NCBI RefSeq assembly: GCF_017255015.1
Contig: NZ_JAFKCS010000009.1
Span: 62,931-126,930 of the forward strand
Length of the DNA stretch: 64,000 bases
DNA from: Bowmanella yangjiangensis
GTDB taxonomy: Bacteria > Pseudomonadota > Gammaproteobacteria > Enterobacterales > Alteromonadaceae
Direction of reading: 5' to 3'
Shown one piece after another: positions 27,523 to 36,298 of the stretch. Below the pieces are notes generated by a model. That model made no database searches, was not told the DNA's origin, and saw only the letters and a program-made list of their open reading frames with translations. The position numbers and the translations under genes are program-made. The first letter of the stretch is position 1. Every line of letters starts with the position of its first letter.

Positions 27523-28290
27523 ATGAGTGACGAATATAAAGCTGTTGACTCTCTCGAGGCGGCCAACAATCAAGAGGGCCAAAACCTTAGTCGGCGCAAA
27601 TGGTTAAAGAAGGCCGGAGTTGCTGCTCCAGCACTGTTGCTATTGGCTAATCGGCCTGCAATGGCGATGGGCTGCACGATCTCAGGATTTATGTCAGTGC
27701 AACTGGGAACATCCCTGACTGTACATGATGGTGCGACCTGTAATGGCTGGAGTCCAGGAAACTGGAAAAACCAAAATGGACAGATTAATGCTTGGGCGTG
27801 GAATGCCACAGGTGAAACACCTAATTCGATGTTCAAATCTATTTTCACCACGAACAGATTGTCCTCAACTTACATCAGGAAAGTGGTGGGGGGTGTGCCA
27901 GAAAGCATGCCAATGGGATTTACCAGTTATCTGTCTAGCACGCTAGGTCAGGAGCTACGGGGAAAGACAAAAACCAATTCTATTACCCAACATGCAGCGG
28001 CCGCTTTTCTGAATGCAGCGTTTTTGGCCAATGGCGGCGCTGGTTCAAATCCTGATCCTTGGATGCTGACCTATCCCAACGTGGAAGATATTATTGGTGC
28101 CTATCTGCTCTATGAAATTTCACATTTGTCTGCAGGAATACTCCAAGCCAGCAGTGATACTGTTTATCAGTTAGAGCGCAATGGAATATTACTTGGTCGG
28201 TCAGATACGATGACCGAAACTGAATATAGCTCGTTCTTTAACAGTATTGCCGATGGCGGTGGTAGTCAGGCTTGGCAGGACGGACTCTAA
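27523..28290 (+). CDS. Tat-signal secreted protein with a C-N-G-W-SPGNWKN motif
   Basis: A 255-residue protein of unknown function. A twin-arginine signal, SRRKWLKKAGVAAPALLLL, followed by ANRPAMA, begins at about residue 23, so export is as a folded protein, perhaps with cofactor. The mature part opens with GCTISG, and TCNGWSPGNWKNQNG follows at about residue 67; this resembles the SPG-[YFN]-WKN motif of secreted bacterial surface proteins. The remainder is helical and Ala/Ser-rich without known catalytic residues. It is first in an operon with PqqD-like, HprK-related and nucleotidyltransferase genes behind a sigma-54 promoter. It may be the client of those proteins. Confidence 0.8.
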   Translation: MSDEYKAVDSLEAANNQEGQNLSRRKWLKKAGVAAPALLLLANRPAMAMGCTISGFMSVQLGTSLTVHDGATCNGWSPGNWKNQNGQINAWAWNATGETPNSMFKSIFTTNRLSSTYIRKVVGGVPESMPMGFTSYLSSTLGQELRGKTKTNSITQHAAAAFLNAAFLANGGAGSNPDPWMLTYPNVEDIIGAYLLYEISHLSAGILQASSDTVYQLERNGILLGRSDTMTETEYSSFFNSIADGGGSQAWQDGL

Positions 28291-28317
28291 GTTTTGCCAA
28301 CCGCATTTAAATAAGCA

Positions 28318-28581
28318 GTGAATTTGCGGTATTTTCAAGCAGCTCAAACACAACTGACCGAGTATATTACACCACCTCATTGGGTGGTGTATGTTGGTCA
28401 CTACAAACGCACTTTGCTGCTTCCTCTCCAAGCAAAAGCGCTGTTTGACTTTCTCTGCCAAAATGGCCCTTTTCCGTTATCCAGTGACGAGCTTCGGACA
28501 AACTTTGTCGGTACGGATGACGAATTTTTCTTTTTGATTGATAAGCTTGTAACTTCCGGGTTGTTGGAACAGGCGAAATGA
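28318..28581 (+). CDS. PqqD-like protein of the HPr-rel-A system
   Basis: An 87-residue protein with the PqqD-like winged-helix layout, ending in the typical LIDKLVTSGLLEQ helix. PqqD-type domains act as peptide-binding RRE modules in RiPP maturation. GTG is the start, 27 bases after the Tat-protein gene. The stop overlaps the kinase start by four bases (ATGA at 28578-28581). The PqqD/HprK-related/nucleotidyltransferase trio is a recognised but functionally unassigned set. Confidence 0.82.
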   Translation: MNLRYFQAAQTQLTEYITPPHWVVYVGHYKRTLLLPLQAKALFDFLCQNGPFPLSSDELRTNFVGTDDEFFFLIDKLVTSGLLEQAK

Positions 28582-29495
28582 CGTTATCGGACTATTCTTT
28601 ATCACAACTGAATTCCAGGCTTTCTGGAGACGGAGTGTGTTTTAGGTCTGGGCGTTTTGTATCGCGAATTCGCAGTCCTATCACCGAGGTGGCAGCAGAC
28701 TTACTCAGAGTTTATTCTGGTGCCGAGGTCTGTGAAGATCAATTTGTAGACTTTGATATTGAGCTTTTACCGTCGGGGGGCTACCGTCGCTTTTACAAAC
28801 CCCAGGTTAATTTTAGCTTTAATGGTTATTTGCCGTTTCAGCCTCTACCGCAAGAACAGTCACTTCCATTGATGGAATGGGGACTAAACTGGTGTGTCAG
28901 CAATCACTTTCAACAAGCCTTAGTTATTCATGCTGCTGTTGTTGAAAAATACGGACGAGCTCTGATACTCCCAGGACAACCAGGAGCAGGTAAAAGCACA
29001 CTTTGTGCGGCCTTGGTAAGTGTGGGTGGTTTCCGCTTGCTATCAGATGAGCTCACTATTATTGATTGTCATTCGGCACAAGTGTTGCCAAATCCCCGAC
29101 CAATAAGTTTAAAAAACAAAGCAATTGATATCGTCGCTGGGCTTCAAAGTGGTTTAAATCTGAGCCGTACTGTAAGAGATACTCAGAAAGGCTCGGTTGC
29201 ATTGTTGCAGGCACCTCCTGGCAGTGTAGCAAGCTGGAATCTTACCGCCTCCCCTGGCTTGATTGTTTTTCCTAAGTTTAAGGCTGGCAGCGAGGGGGGA
29301 ACCTTGCAAGAACTTAGTAAAGGTGAAACCTTCCTTCAATTAGCCAATCAGTCTTTCAACTATCCAATTTTGGCAGAGCAAGGCTTCAATGCGATATCCC
29401 GGCATTTAGACCAGGCTCAGTGCTATCGATTTGACTACGATGGCGATTTAACTGCCGCAGTCGATGCGTTAGATGGGCTAATGCAAGATGTTTGA
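28578..29495 (+). CDS. HprK-related kinase A
   Basis: A 305-residue protein related to the C-terminal catalytic domain of HPr kinase/phosphorylase. The conserved His precedes the P-loop (HAAVV 118-122), the Walker A is GQPGAGKST (133-141), and SDE (156-158) is the general-base/Mg region. In HPr kinases this domain phosphorylates a serine of a small protein; relatives in lasso-peptide clusters phosphorylate the peptide C-terminus. No HPr gene is present nearby, so the substrate must be different. Start and stop overlap both neighbours, indicating tight translational coupling. Confidence 0.88.
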   Translation: MTLSDYSLSQLNSRLSGDGVCFRSGRFVSRIRSPITEVAADLLRVYSGAEVCEDQFVDFDIELLPSGGYRRFYKPQVNFSFNGYLPFQPLPQEQSLPLMEWGLNWCVSNHFQQALVIHAAVVEKYGRALILPGQPGAGKSTLCAALVSVGGFRLLSDELTIIDCHSAQVLPNPRPISLKNKAIDIVAGLQSGLNLSRTVRDTQKGSVALLQAPPGSVASWNLTASPGLIVFPKFKAGSEGGTLQELSKGETFLQLANQSFNYPILAEQGFNAISRHLDQAQCYRFDYDGDLTAAVDALDGLMQDV

Positions 29496-30564
29496 GAAGC
29501 TGATCGTTCGTGCACTTAAAAATCCTAGCGAGGTAAAAGAATTTACTCCAGCTCAGTGGCAGGAGTTTTTATCTCAGGGGTATCAAACAGGTCTGCTTGC
29601 AAGATTTTACTTTTTGTTTAAGACCCAGACATTGCTTCAGTTTGTGCCACCTCCGCTCAGTTGGCATTTTAACTCTGCTCATGCGCTGAGCTTGGCGCAC
29701 CGTAGAGATATTCGCATTGAAGTTGAGCATATCGAGCGGGCTCTGAAAATGGTTGGAATTCAGCCGGTGCTCCTCAAGGGCGTAGCGTATGATCTGGCTC
29801 AGGATAAAGTGGCTGAGGGCCGGGTTTTTTCAGATGTCGATATTTTTATCAGTAAGACTGAGTTGGCAAGTGCTGAGCACGCACTAGGATTGCATGGCTG
29901 GAACATGGGGAAAATGACAGCCTATGACCGTTCCTATTATCGGCGATGGATGCACGAATTACCGCCGATGATCCATAGAGAGCGGGGGATGACATTGGAT
30001 GTGCACCATAGCCTATTACCTGTCACCTGTCGGTATGCATTTGACCCTACTGAGTTGCAGTTTGATGTCAGTAACGGTCATTGTGTGTTGTCGCTTATCG
30101 ACCGTATCATTCATGCTTTTTGCCATCTGCTGATGGAAAGTGAGTTTGAAAAAGGTTTAAGAGACCTATCCGATCTGGACTTGCTGTTTCGTCAGTTGGA
30201 CACTGCAGCCCAGTGGAATCAGCTGTTAACTCGGACTGAGCAGTTAGGCGTGGGGCGGCTGTGTTTTTACGCTCTTCGATATGTTCACCTTGTACTTGCT
30301 ACGCCGGTACCTGATTTCGTTTTACAGGGGAGTCAGCGCTGGGCGCCATCTGCGCCTGTTCTCGGACTTATGGATTGGGCGTTTCCCAAGGTTTTGGTCA
30401 ACGCATTGAGCATGACAGCTTCATGGCGTATTAAGTTAGCACATTTTTTACTGTATTTACGTGGACACTGGTTACGTATGCCGCTGCATCTGCTGGCGCC
30501 TCATTTAGCGCGCAAAGCCTGGATGAGGATCTCAGGGAGTGCCGAACAAGAGACAGCTATCTGA
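29488..30564 (+). CDS. Nucleotidyltransferase-family protein of the HPr-rel-A system
   Basis: A 358-residue protein with the Pol-beta-like nucleotidyltransferase pattern of the uncharacterised NTase_5-type family. LLKGVAYD is followed by GRVFSDVDIFI, where the D-x-D pair should bind metal, and LDVHHSLLP supplies a later acidic residue. It overlaps the kinase gene by eight bases. Relatives accompany PqqD-like and HprK-like proteins in this set and in some lasso-peptide clusters, where they extend a modification on a phosphate. The role here is inference. Confidence 0.82.
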   Translation: MFEKLIVRALKNPSEVKEFTPAQWQEFLSQGYQTGLLARFYFLFKTQTLLQFVPPPLSWHFNSAHALSLAHRRDIRIEVEHIERALKMVGIQPVLLKGVAYDLAQDKVAEGRVFSDVDIFISKTELASAEHALGLHGWNMGKMTAYDRSYYRRWMHELPPMIHRERGMTLDVHHSLLPVTCRYAFDPTELQFDVSNGHCVLSLIDRIIHAFCHLLMESEFEKGLRDLSDLDLLFRQLDTAAQWNQLLTRTEQLGVGRLCFYALRYVHLVLATPVPDFVLQGSQRWAPSAPVLGLMDWAFPKVLVNALSMTASWRIKLAHFLLYLRGHWLRMPLHLLAPHLARKAWMRISGSAEQETAI

Positions 30565-30618
30565 TACGACGGGCAGTGTATACTGGCTTGGTTTGTCACT
30601 ATTCATAGGGGATGCACG

Positions 30619-32661
30619 TTGCTTGACGTTATAGGATATAGTCTCTGCCTTGTTGGTAACCTGTTGCTTTTCCTTTTGCTGTTAACTGTGCGACGTCCTG
30701 GGTTACCTAAGCGCTTGCTTTTGGTTGCTGTGGTGACCAACCTGTTATGGGCGTTGACCCACATAGGCGCAGCCACCGGAGTCAGCGGTTCATTTTGGTT
30801 GTTGTTCCTCGAAGGTGCCAAGTCATTAATTTGGCTTATGTTTATCTCTTCGGTGTTAAAACGTGATTTACATCGTTTAAGCTCACTGCTTTCACAGCCA
30901 GTAACGCTTTTTAGTCTCGCTTTACCACTTATGTTACTGCTGTTAGGCGCCCCTGGATTTCTGTCCTTCAAGTGGCTGCTGCTCATTCAAACCGTGATCC
31001 CGCTGGTGATGCTCATTTTACTCGAGACATTATACCGCCAGGCTGGCTCAGAACGATGGCATTACAAACCCTTGGTGTTGTACCTGGGGGCGACCAGCTT
31101 ATTTGACTTTGTTATGTATGCTGATGCCACCATGGTTAGCAGTATAGACCCGATGTTCTGGACGGCTCGCGGTTATATTTATGCCTTGCTACTTCCTGCA
31201 CTTGTGATTGCAATACGTCGTATAAAACATTGGGGCATAGAGATCTTTGTCTCTCGGGATGTGGTGCTACACAGTTCGTTACTGTTGCTCGCAGGTGGAT
31301 ATTTGTTCGTGATGGCGATTGCAGGCTATGCCATTCGATATATCGGTGGGGATTGGAGTGGCGCAGTGCAATTGGTACTGTTGTTCTTGTCCTTAACCTT
31401 GTTACTTGTGCTGTTTTTATCCAATACGCTCAGAGCCAGAATAAAGGTCTTCATCACCAAGCACTTTTTTGCCAATCAGTATGATTATCGTGAAGAGTGG
31501 CTAAAGTTATCGCAGTCATTAAGCGGTAGTGAAAACAATTTAAGACAGGTTTTTGATAATGGATTAAACAGCCTAATGGCGGCCATTAATTATTCGTCAG
31601 GTATGTTGCTCAAATTTAATGGTAAAAATCAGCAAATAATGAGTTCTATTGGCCATCCACCACTCACTGATATTGAGAAGGATGTATTGGAACAACTTAA
31701 AGTCTTTTTGCAGCAAAAGCACTGGTTGGTGGATATTGAAGAACTTCGTTATCGTCCTTTTGTTTATGAGGGACTCAAGGTTAACCATGCCATCCTAAAT
31801 CAATGCCGTTTCCAGTTGGTGTTGCCATTTTATCGGGATGAGCAATTGTGGGGTGTGGCATTGCTGTATGCACCATCAGAGCAAAAAATCCGCTTAGACT
31901 GGGAATTGCGTGATTATCTAAACGCAGTTATCGCCCAGGTGGCAAATTATCTTTTTCACTATGAAGCGGCCAAAGAGGTGGCTGAGAATGCACAATTTGC
32001 TGCCTTTAACCGAATGTCGGCCTTCGTCTTGCACGACTTGAAAAATGTGCTGGCGCAAATAGACCTTATTTTGTGTAATGCACAACAGCACAAAAATAAC
32101 CCTGAGTTTATCGAAGACACTTTTGAAACATTGGCGCATACCAAAAGTCGTATGGAAAAAATGCTCAGGCAGCTGACAGAGAAAAAAGAAGCCTTGCCGA
32201 GTAGCACGCGCACGCTTAATCTAGGTAACCTTGTTAAAAAAGTAATTCAGGAACGTTGCCAAGGCTTATTACCCATACCTAAATTAGCTGAATCCGATGA
32301 AATTGAGTTAATTTTGGACGAAGAGAAGTTTAGTAATGTTTTATATCACTTGATTAGCAATGCGCAACAAGCCACACCTGATGACGGTTCAGTTGAATTA
32401 AAAGTGAAGGTGAGCAAAAGTGACGAAGGGGCGCTGTTAGAAATTACTGACACGGGGTGCGGTATGTCCCAAGAGTTTATTGCAACCCGTTTATTTAAAC
32501 CTTTTGATACCACAAAAGGTAATGCAGGCATGGGCATTGGTGCCTATGACGCTAAAAATTACATTGAAAAAGTCGGCGGACGTATAGAGGTTGTAAGCCA
32601 AGTCGGGCAAGGTACCAGATTCAGTTTGTTTCTGCCTGCGACTGCCGCCATTGATACGTAG
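30619..32661 (+). CDS. prsK: PEP-CTERM system sensor histidine kinase PrsK
   Basis: A 680-residue membrane sensor kinase. About eight hydrophobic segments occupy residues 1-265, then a GAF-like linker (about 300-450), then the kinase core: H-box FVLHDLKN, N-box NAQQATPD, G1 DTGCGMS and G2 GMGIGAY. This multi-TM plus GAF layout next to prsR fits PrsK. TTG is the start, with AGGGG seven bases upstream; a 54-base gap separates it from the HPr-rel-A genes. It should phosphorylate PrsR in response to an unknown envelope or EPS signal. Confidence 0.93.
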   Translation: MLDVIGYSLCLVGNLLLFLLLLTVRRPGLPKRLLLVAVVTNLLWALTHIGAATGVSGSFWLLFLEGAKSLIWLMFISSVLKRDLHRLSSLLSQPVTLFSLALPLMLLLLGAPGFLSFKWLLLIQTVIPLVMLILLETLYRQAGSERWHYKPLVLYLGATSLFDFVMYADATMVSSIDPMFWTARGYIYALLLPALVIAIRRIKHWGIEIFVSRDVVLHSSLLLLAGGYLFVMAIAGYAIRYIGGDWSGAVQLVLLFLSLTLLLVLFLSNTLRARIKVFITKHFFANQYDYREEWLKLSQSLSGSENNLRQVFDNGLNSLMAAINYSSGMLLKFNGKNQQIMSSIGHPPLTDIEKDVLEQLKVFLQQKHWLVDIEELRYRPFVYEGLKVNHAILNQCRFQLVLPFYRDEQLWGVALLYAPSEQKIRLDWELRDYLNAVIAQVANYLFHYEAAKEVAENAQFAAFNRMSAFVLHDLKNVLAQIDLILCNAQQHKNNPEFIEDTFETLAHTKSRMEKMLRQLTEKKEALPSSTRTLNLGNLVKKVIQERCQGLLPIPKLAESDEIELILDEEKFSNVLYHLISNAQQATPDDGSVELKVKVSKSDEGALLEITDTGCGMSQEFIATRLFKPFDTTKGNAGMGIGAYDAKNYIEKVGGRIEVVSQVGQGTRFSLFLPATAAIDT

Positions 32662-32676
32662 AGGATAATAATATAC

Positions 32677-34032
32677 ATGGAAACACTGCTAGTTGTTGAT
32701 GACGACCTGGGAATACAAAAACAACTGAAATGGAGTTTCAGCGACTATGAAGTAGTTTTTGCCGATGATCGGCAATCCGCCATTGCTCAGTTGCGGCGTT
32801 TCGAGCCAAAAGTGGTGACCTTGGATCTTGGTCTGCCGCCTGATCCTGCAAATGCTTCAGAGGGGCTGGCAACCTTAGCCGAGATTCTTAACCTGGCGCC
32901 TCAAACCAAGGTGATCGTCGTCACAGGTAACAATGATAAAGAAAATGCGCTTAAGGCCATTCAGTTAGGCGCATACGACTTTTATCAGAAGCCTATTGAT
33001 TCAGATACCATTCGCATACTCGTTAGCCGTGCCATGACGCTGTTTGACCTGGAGCAGGAAAACCGTCAATTGGCACAGTCACTACCCGCTATGGGCAGAA
33101 TTATTGGCAGCAGCGAATCCATTCAGCAAGCCAGCCGCAGAGCAGAAAAAATTGCTCAGACTGACGTCAGTGCACTTTTGCTGGGTGAAAGTGGTACAGG
33201 TAAGGAAGTATTTGCTCGTTCCATTCATGACTTAAGCGCCAGGCGCAACAAGCCTTTTGTGGCGATTAACTGTGCCTCAATTCCTGAGAACCTGCTTGAG
33301 AGTGAATTATTCGGTTATGAAAAAGGCGCTTTTACCGGAGCTAACAAAACCACCCCGGGTAAGATAGAGACTGCCCAGGGCGGCACTTTGTTTCTGGATG
33401 AAATAGGGGATATGCCAATAGGTCTGCAGGCCAAGATGCTGCGATTTTTACAGGAAAGGGTGATCGAACGGGTTGGTGGGCGTCAGGAAATACCAGTGGA
33501 TATTCGGGTGGTCTGTGCCACGCACCGAGATCTGTCATCTATGGTGGCAGAGCAAACTTTTCGTGAAGACTTATTTTACCGGGTCAGTGAAATTACTATT
33601 CGCATTCCTCCGCTCAGAGAGCGGGGCAGCGACGTGGTGTTGTTGGCGCGTACCTTTCTGGGGGCCTACAAAGATGAATATGGCTCCAAGGTCAAAGGCT
33701 TTAGCGAGGCCGCCATTGAAGCCATGATGCAGCATCGCTGGCCAGGCAACATTCGCGAGTTGCAAAATAAGTTGAAGTCGGCAGTTATCCTCGCCGAAGG
33801 GAACCTGATTCAGGCCGACGATATGGGCTTAACGGCTGGGCAAAATGGCACAATGCAGAATATTAATTTGCGAGAGGTACGTGAAGAGGCGGAGAGCCGG
33901 GCAATCAGGCAGGCTTGGCACTTGGCTGAACAGAATATGTCTAAAACCGCAGAGTTACTCGGCATCACTAGGCCGACCTTGTACTCGTTGATTGATAAGT
34001 ACCGGCTGGATGACATTAAACCCAGCAACTGA
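32677..34032 (+). CDS. prsR: PEP-CTERM system sigma-54 response regulator PrsR
   Basis: A 451-residue NtrC-type activator. Receiver domain with VVDDD at the N-terminus and phosphoacceptor Asp50 in TLDLGLPP. AAA+ domain with Walker A GESGTGKE and ESELFGYEKGAFTGA, the GAFTGA loop that contacts sigma-54, followed by GTLFLDEIGDMP. A Fis-type helix-turn-helix at the C-terminus (KTAELLGITRPTLYSLI). It lies 15 bases after prsK. It is expected to activate the sigma-54 promoters found at 23417 and 27439. Confidence 0.95.
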   Translation: METLLVVDDDLGIQKQLKWSFSDYEVVFADDRQSAIAQLRRFEPKVVTLDLGLPPDPANASEGLATLAEILNLAPQTKVIVVTGNNDKENALKAIQLGAYDFYQKPIDSDTIRILVSRAMTLFDLEQENRQLAQSLPAMGRIIGSSESIQQASRRAEKIAQTDVSALLLGESGTGKEVFARSIHDLSARRNKPFVAINCASIPENLLESELFGYEKGAFTGANKTTPGKIETAQGGTLFLDEIGDMPIGLQAKMLRFLQERVIERVGGRQEIPVDIRVVCATHRDLSSMVAEQTFREDLFYRVSEITIRIPPLRERGSDVVLLARTFLGAYKDEYGSKVKGFSEAAIEAMMQHRWPGNIRELQNKLKSAVILAEGNLIQADDMGLTAGQNGTMQNINLREVREEAESRAIRQAWHLAEQNMSKTAELLGITRPTLYSLIDKYRLDDIKPSN

Positions 34033-34078
34033 CATTACTGCCGTTAAACGTAGATCTCAGACAGATCAAAGATAACTT

Positions 34079-34125
34079 GGAATAAAGTATTGTAATTGGT
34101 TACTTTGTGTGGAATATAAAATCCA
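34079..34125 (+). promoter_or_regulatory. Two GGAATA-type AT-rich operator-like sites before the NhaC-type gene
   Basis: GGAATAAAGTATT (34079-34091) and TGGAATATAAAATCCA (34110-34125, an imperfect palindrome) lie upstream of the antiporter gene. Similar sequences occur at 40017, 43240 and 43271 before the TonB-receptor genes. They may be operators for the RpiR-type regulator at 49108; this is inference from recurrence. Confidence 0.4.
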
Positions 34126-34182
34126 TTAACCTCTGTAAACAAAGCGCCCTGCTCGGGGCCAATAATAAATAAAGGTGTTCAT

Positions 34183-35577
34183 TTGTCTGATTGGTTAACT
34201 ATTCTCCCCCCTGTTCTAGCCATCGTTGTGGTGTTTTGGCGCAAGGAAGTCATCCTGGCATTGATGGTTTCATTGTTCTGTTCGGAATTGTTGCTGTTGG
34301 CATCATCTGGAAGCAGCCTGGTTCAGGCCGGTATGTTGGGACCGTTTCAAACGTTGGAACGAGTTGTTGCGGTTTTTAGCTCAGCCGGTAACACCCGGAT
34401 CCTGATCTTTTCACTGCTGGTCGGTGCACTGTTAGCCTATATGCGTTATTCAGGTGGCGTAACAGCTATGGTGGAAAAACTGATCAATAAAGGGGTGGCC
34501 AAAAGCCAGCGCCAGGTAGGCTTGCTATCCTTCTTTTCCGGGGTCGTTGTATTTATTGAGTCTAATCTCAGCGTGCTAACGGCGGGTATCTTATCCCGGG
34601 GGTTGTTTGATCGTTTTAAGATGAGCCGTGCAAGGCTAGCTTATATTATCGATAGTACCAGTGCACCTATTTGTATATTGATCCTGTTAAACGGCTGGGG
34701 GGCTTATGTACTGGGTTTACTAGGCAATTATCCCACTGAGCAGTCGGCTGTATCTATCCTCATTGGCACTATTCCAATGAACTTTTACGCCTGGTTGACC
34801 CTGTTATTAGTGCTTTTCACTATCCTGACCGGCAAGGTCTATGGCCCGATGAAAGAGTCGGAGCGCCTGCTCAACCAAAACCAGGCTCACAGTGAAATTG
34901 ATTTTGAGGCGACTAAGGCTCGCTTCATGATAGTGCCGCTGCTGACCATGGTACTGGGTATGCTGGGTTTTATGTACTGGACCGGCGATGGGCAGATTAC
35001 GCAAGGGGATGGTTCTAAGTCTGTACTCTATTCCACCACTCTGGCCTGTATGGTGGCCTATGGTTTGATGCTGCAGTCAGGTCGCTTTAAGCACAAAGAT
35101 CTGGTCGATATCGGCTTTAAAGGTATGGGAGAGTTGTTACCCCTGGTGTGTATTGTTTTGCTGTCACTGGCCCTGGGTAGCAGCCTAAAGTCGCTCGGTA
35201 CGGGTGATTTTATCGCGGGCATTGTAGCTGAATCCTTACCCTTGTTTTTGATCCCAGCCTTGTTGTTTTTGGCTGGCGGACTGATTTCTTTTACCACTGG
35301 TACATCTTGGGGGACTTTTGCCATCTTGATCCCTATCGGGATGCCAATGGTGTTGAACCTGGGATTACCGCCAGAGTTAATTCTGGCAGCGATTTTGGGC
35401 GGCGGCGTGTTTGGTGACCATTGCTCGCCCATATCCGATACTACTGCTGTAAGTAGTATAGCGTCAGGTTGTGACTTGCTTGAACACGTACGCACGCAGC
35501 TTCCCTATGCTTTGTTCTGCGGTGTATTAACACTAGTGGCCTATTTGCTGGCCGGTTTGTTTTGGATTGGACTATGA
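34183..35577 (+). CDS. NhaC-type Na+/H+ antiporter family transporter
   Basis: A 464-residue inner-membrane protein with about eleven or twelve hydrophobic segments. The C-terminal GGGVFGDHCSPISDTTAVSS block is diagnostic of the NhaC family, whose members exchange Na+ and H+ or organic anions. TTG is the start, preceded by AAAGGTG. It overlaps the D-Ala-D-Ala dipeptidase start by four bases (ATGA), so the two are translationally coupled, which suggests a role in the muropeptide/dipeptide pathway rather than general pH control. Confidence 0.88.
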   Translation: MSDWLTILPPVLAIVVVFWRKEVILALMVSLFCSELLLLASSGSSLVQAGMLGPFQTLERVVAVFSSAGNTRILIFSLLVGALLAYMRYSGGVTAMVEKLINKGVAKSQRQVGLLSFFSGVVVFIESNLSVLTAGILSRGLFDRFKMSRARLAYIIDSTSAPICILILLNGWGAYVLGLLGNYPTEQSAVSILIGTIPMNFYAWLTLLLVLFTILTGKVYGPMKESERLLNQNQAHSEIDFEATKARFMIVPLLTMVLGMLGFMYWTGDGQITQGDGSKSVLYSTTLACMVAYGLMLQSGRFKHKDLVDIGFKGMGELLPLVCIVLLSLALGSSLKSLGTGDFIAGIVAESLPLFLIPALLFLAGGLISFTTGTSWGTFAILIPIGMPMVLNLGLPPELILAAILGGGVFGDHCSPISDTTAVSSIASGCDLLEHVRTQLPYALFCGVLTLVAYLLAGLFWIGL

Positions 35578-36248
35578 GAAGAAAAATCCTGCTGACTGTG
35601 ATGATGACGTCTGGCTGGGCAACGGCCCAGTCGATGCCGGAAGATTTTGCCGATATGACAGCTATGCTACCCGATGCGGTCTATGACATCCGTTATCACG
35701 GCAGCAATAACTTTGTTGGTATGCCTGTTGATGGTTACCTGGCACCCAAGTGCATATTACAGGGGAAGGCAGCCAAAGCGCTGGTAAAGGTGTCAGTGGC
35801 GGCCCAAGCGCAAGGCTATAAGTTGAAGATCTTCGATTGCTACAGGCCAACACAAGCCGTAGCACATTTTATGCGCTGGGCGCAGGACTTGGCTGATACT
35901 GCCACTAAAGCGGCGTATTACCCGAACCTTAGCAAAGACAAGTTGGTGGGGGAGTATATTGCTGAACGCTCGGGCCACAGTCGCGGCGCGACCCTTGATT
36001 TAACCTTGATGGAGCAAGACGAACAAGGCGAATGGGTAGAACTGGATATGGGTTCGCCATTTGATATGTTTGATGTGTTGTCTAATACCGAAAACCCATC
36101 GGTCACTGACGCCCAACTGCAAAATCGTTTTACCTTGCGGACGTTAATGGAAGCTCAGGGCTTCACCAATTACGATATGGAATGGTGGCATTACTCTTTG
36201 TCACCACAACCTTACCCAGATACTTACTTCAATTTCCCCGTTGAATAA
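35574..36248 (+). CDS. D-alanyl-D-alanine dipeptidase (VanX/DdpX family), exported
   Basis: A zinc dipeptidase that hydrolyses D-Ala-D-Ala. The M15 zinc site and catalytic residues are visible: SGHSRGATLD supplies His and Asp, EWWH supplies Glu and His, and the FDCYRPTQAV arginine is the conserved transition-state residue. The start at ATG 35574, overlapping the preceding stop, gives a short signal peptide (RRKILLTVMMTSGWATAQS), so it is likely periplasmic. No vancomycin-resistance genes are nearby; context points to peptidoglycan peptide breakdown. Confidence 0.92.
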   Translation: MRRKILLTVMMTSGWATAQSMPEDFADMTAMLPDAVYDIRYHGSNNFVGMPVDGYLAPKCILQGKAAKALVKVSVAAQAQGYKLKIFDCYRPTQAVAHFMRWAQDLADTATKAAYYPNLSKDKLVGEYIAERSGHSRGATLDLTLMEQDEQGEWVELDMGSPFDMFDVLSNTENPSVTDAQLQNRFTLRTLMEAQGFTNYDMEWWHYSLSPQPYPDTYFNFPVE

Positions 36249-36258
36249 GATGGGTTTA

Positions 36259-36286
36259 TTAAGGCCTGCTTAGTGGCAGGCCTTAA
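36259..36286. terminator. Bidirectional hairpin terminator between convergent genes
   Basis: TTAAGGCCTGC (36259-36269) pairs with GCAGGCCTTAA (36276-36286), a perfect 11-base stem with a six-base loop. T and A runs on each side are short. It separates the dipeptidase (+) and epimerase (-) stops. Confidence 0.8.
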
Positions 36287-36298
36287 TTCTTGCCTAAA

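Noticed and set aside
1971-30564. A complete lasso-peptide cluster (AsnB-like, PqqD-like, HprK-like, nucleotidyltransferase)
   Set aside because: No precursor peptide or transglutaminase-like B2 protease was seen, and the AsnB-like gene is about 26 kb away in an EPS operon; only the enzyme types are reminiscent.
35574-36248. Vancomycin-resistance element (VanX)
   Set aside because: No VanH, VanA, VanR or VanS homologues are near; the dipeptidase has a signal peptide and sits with peptidoglycan-peptide genes.
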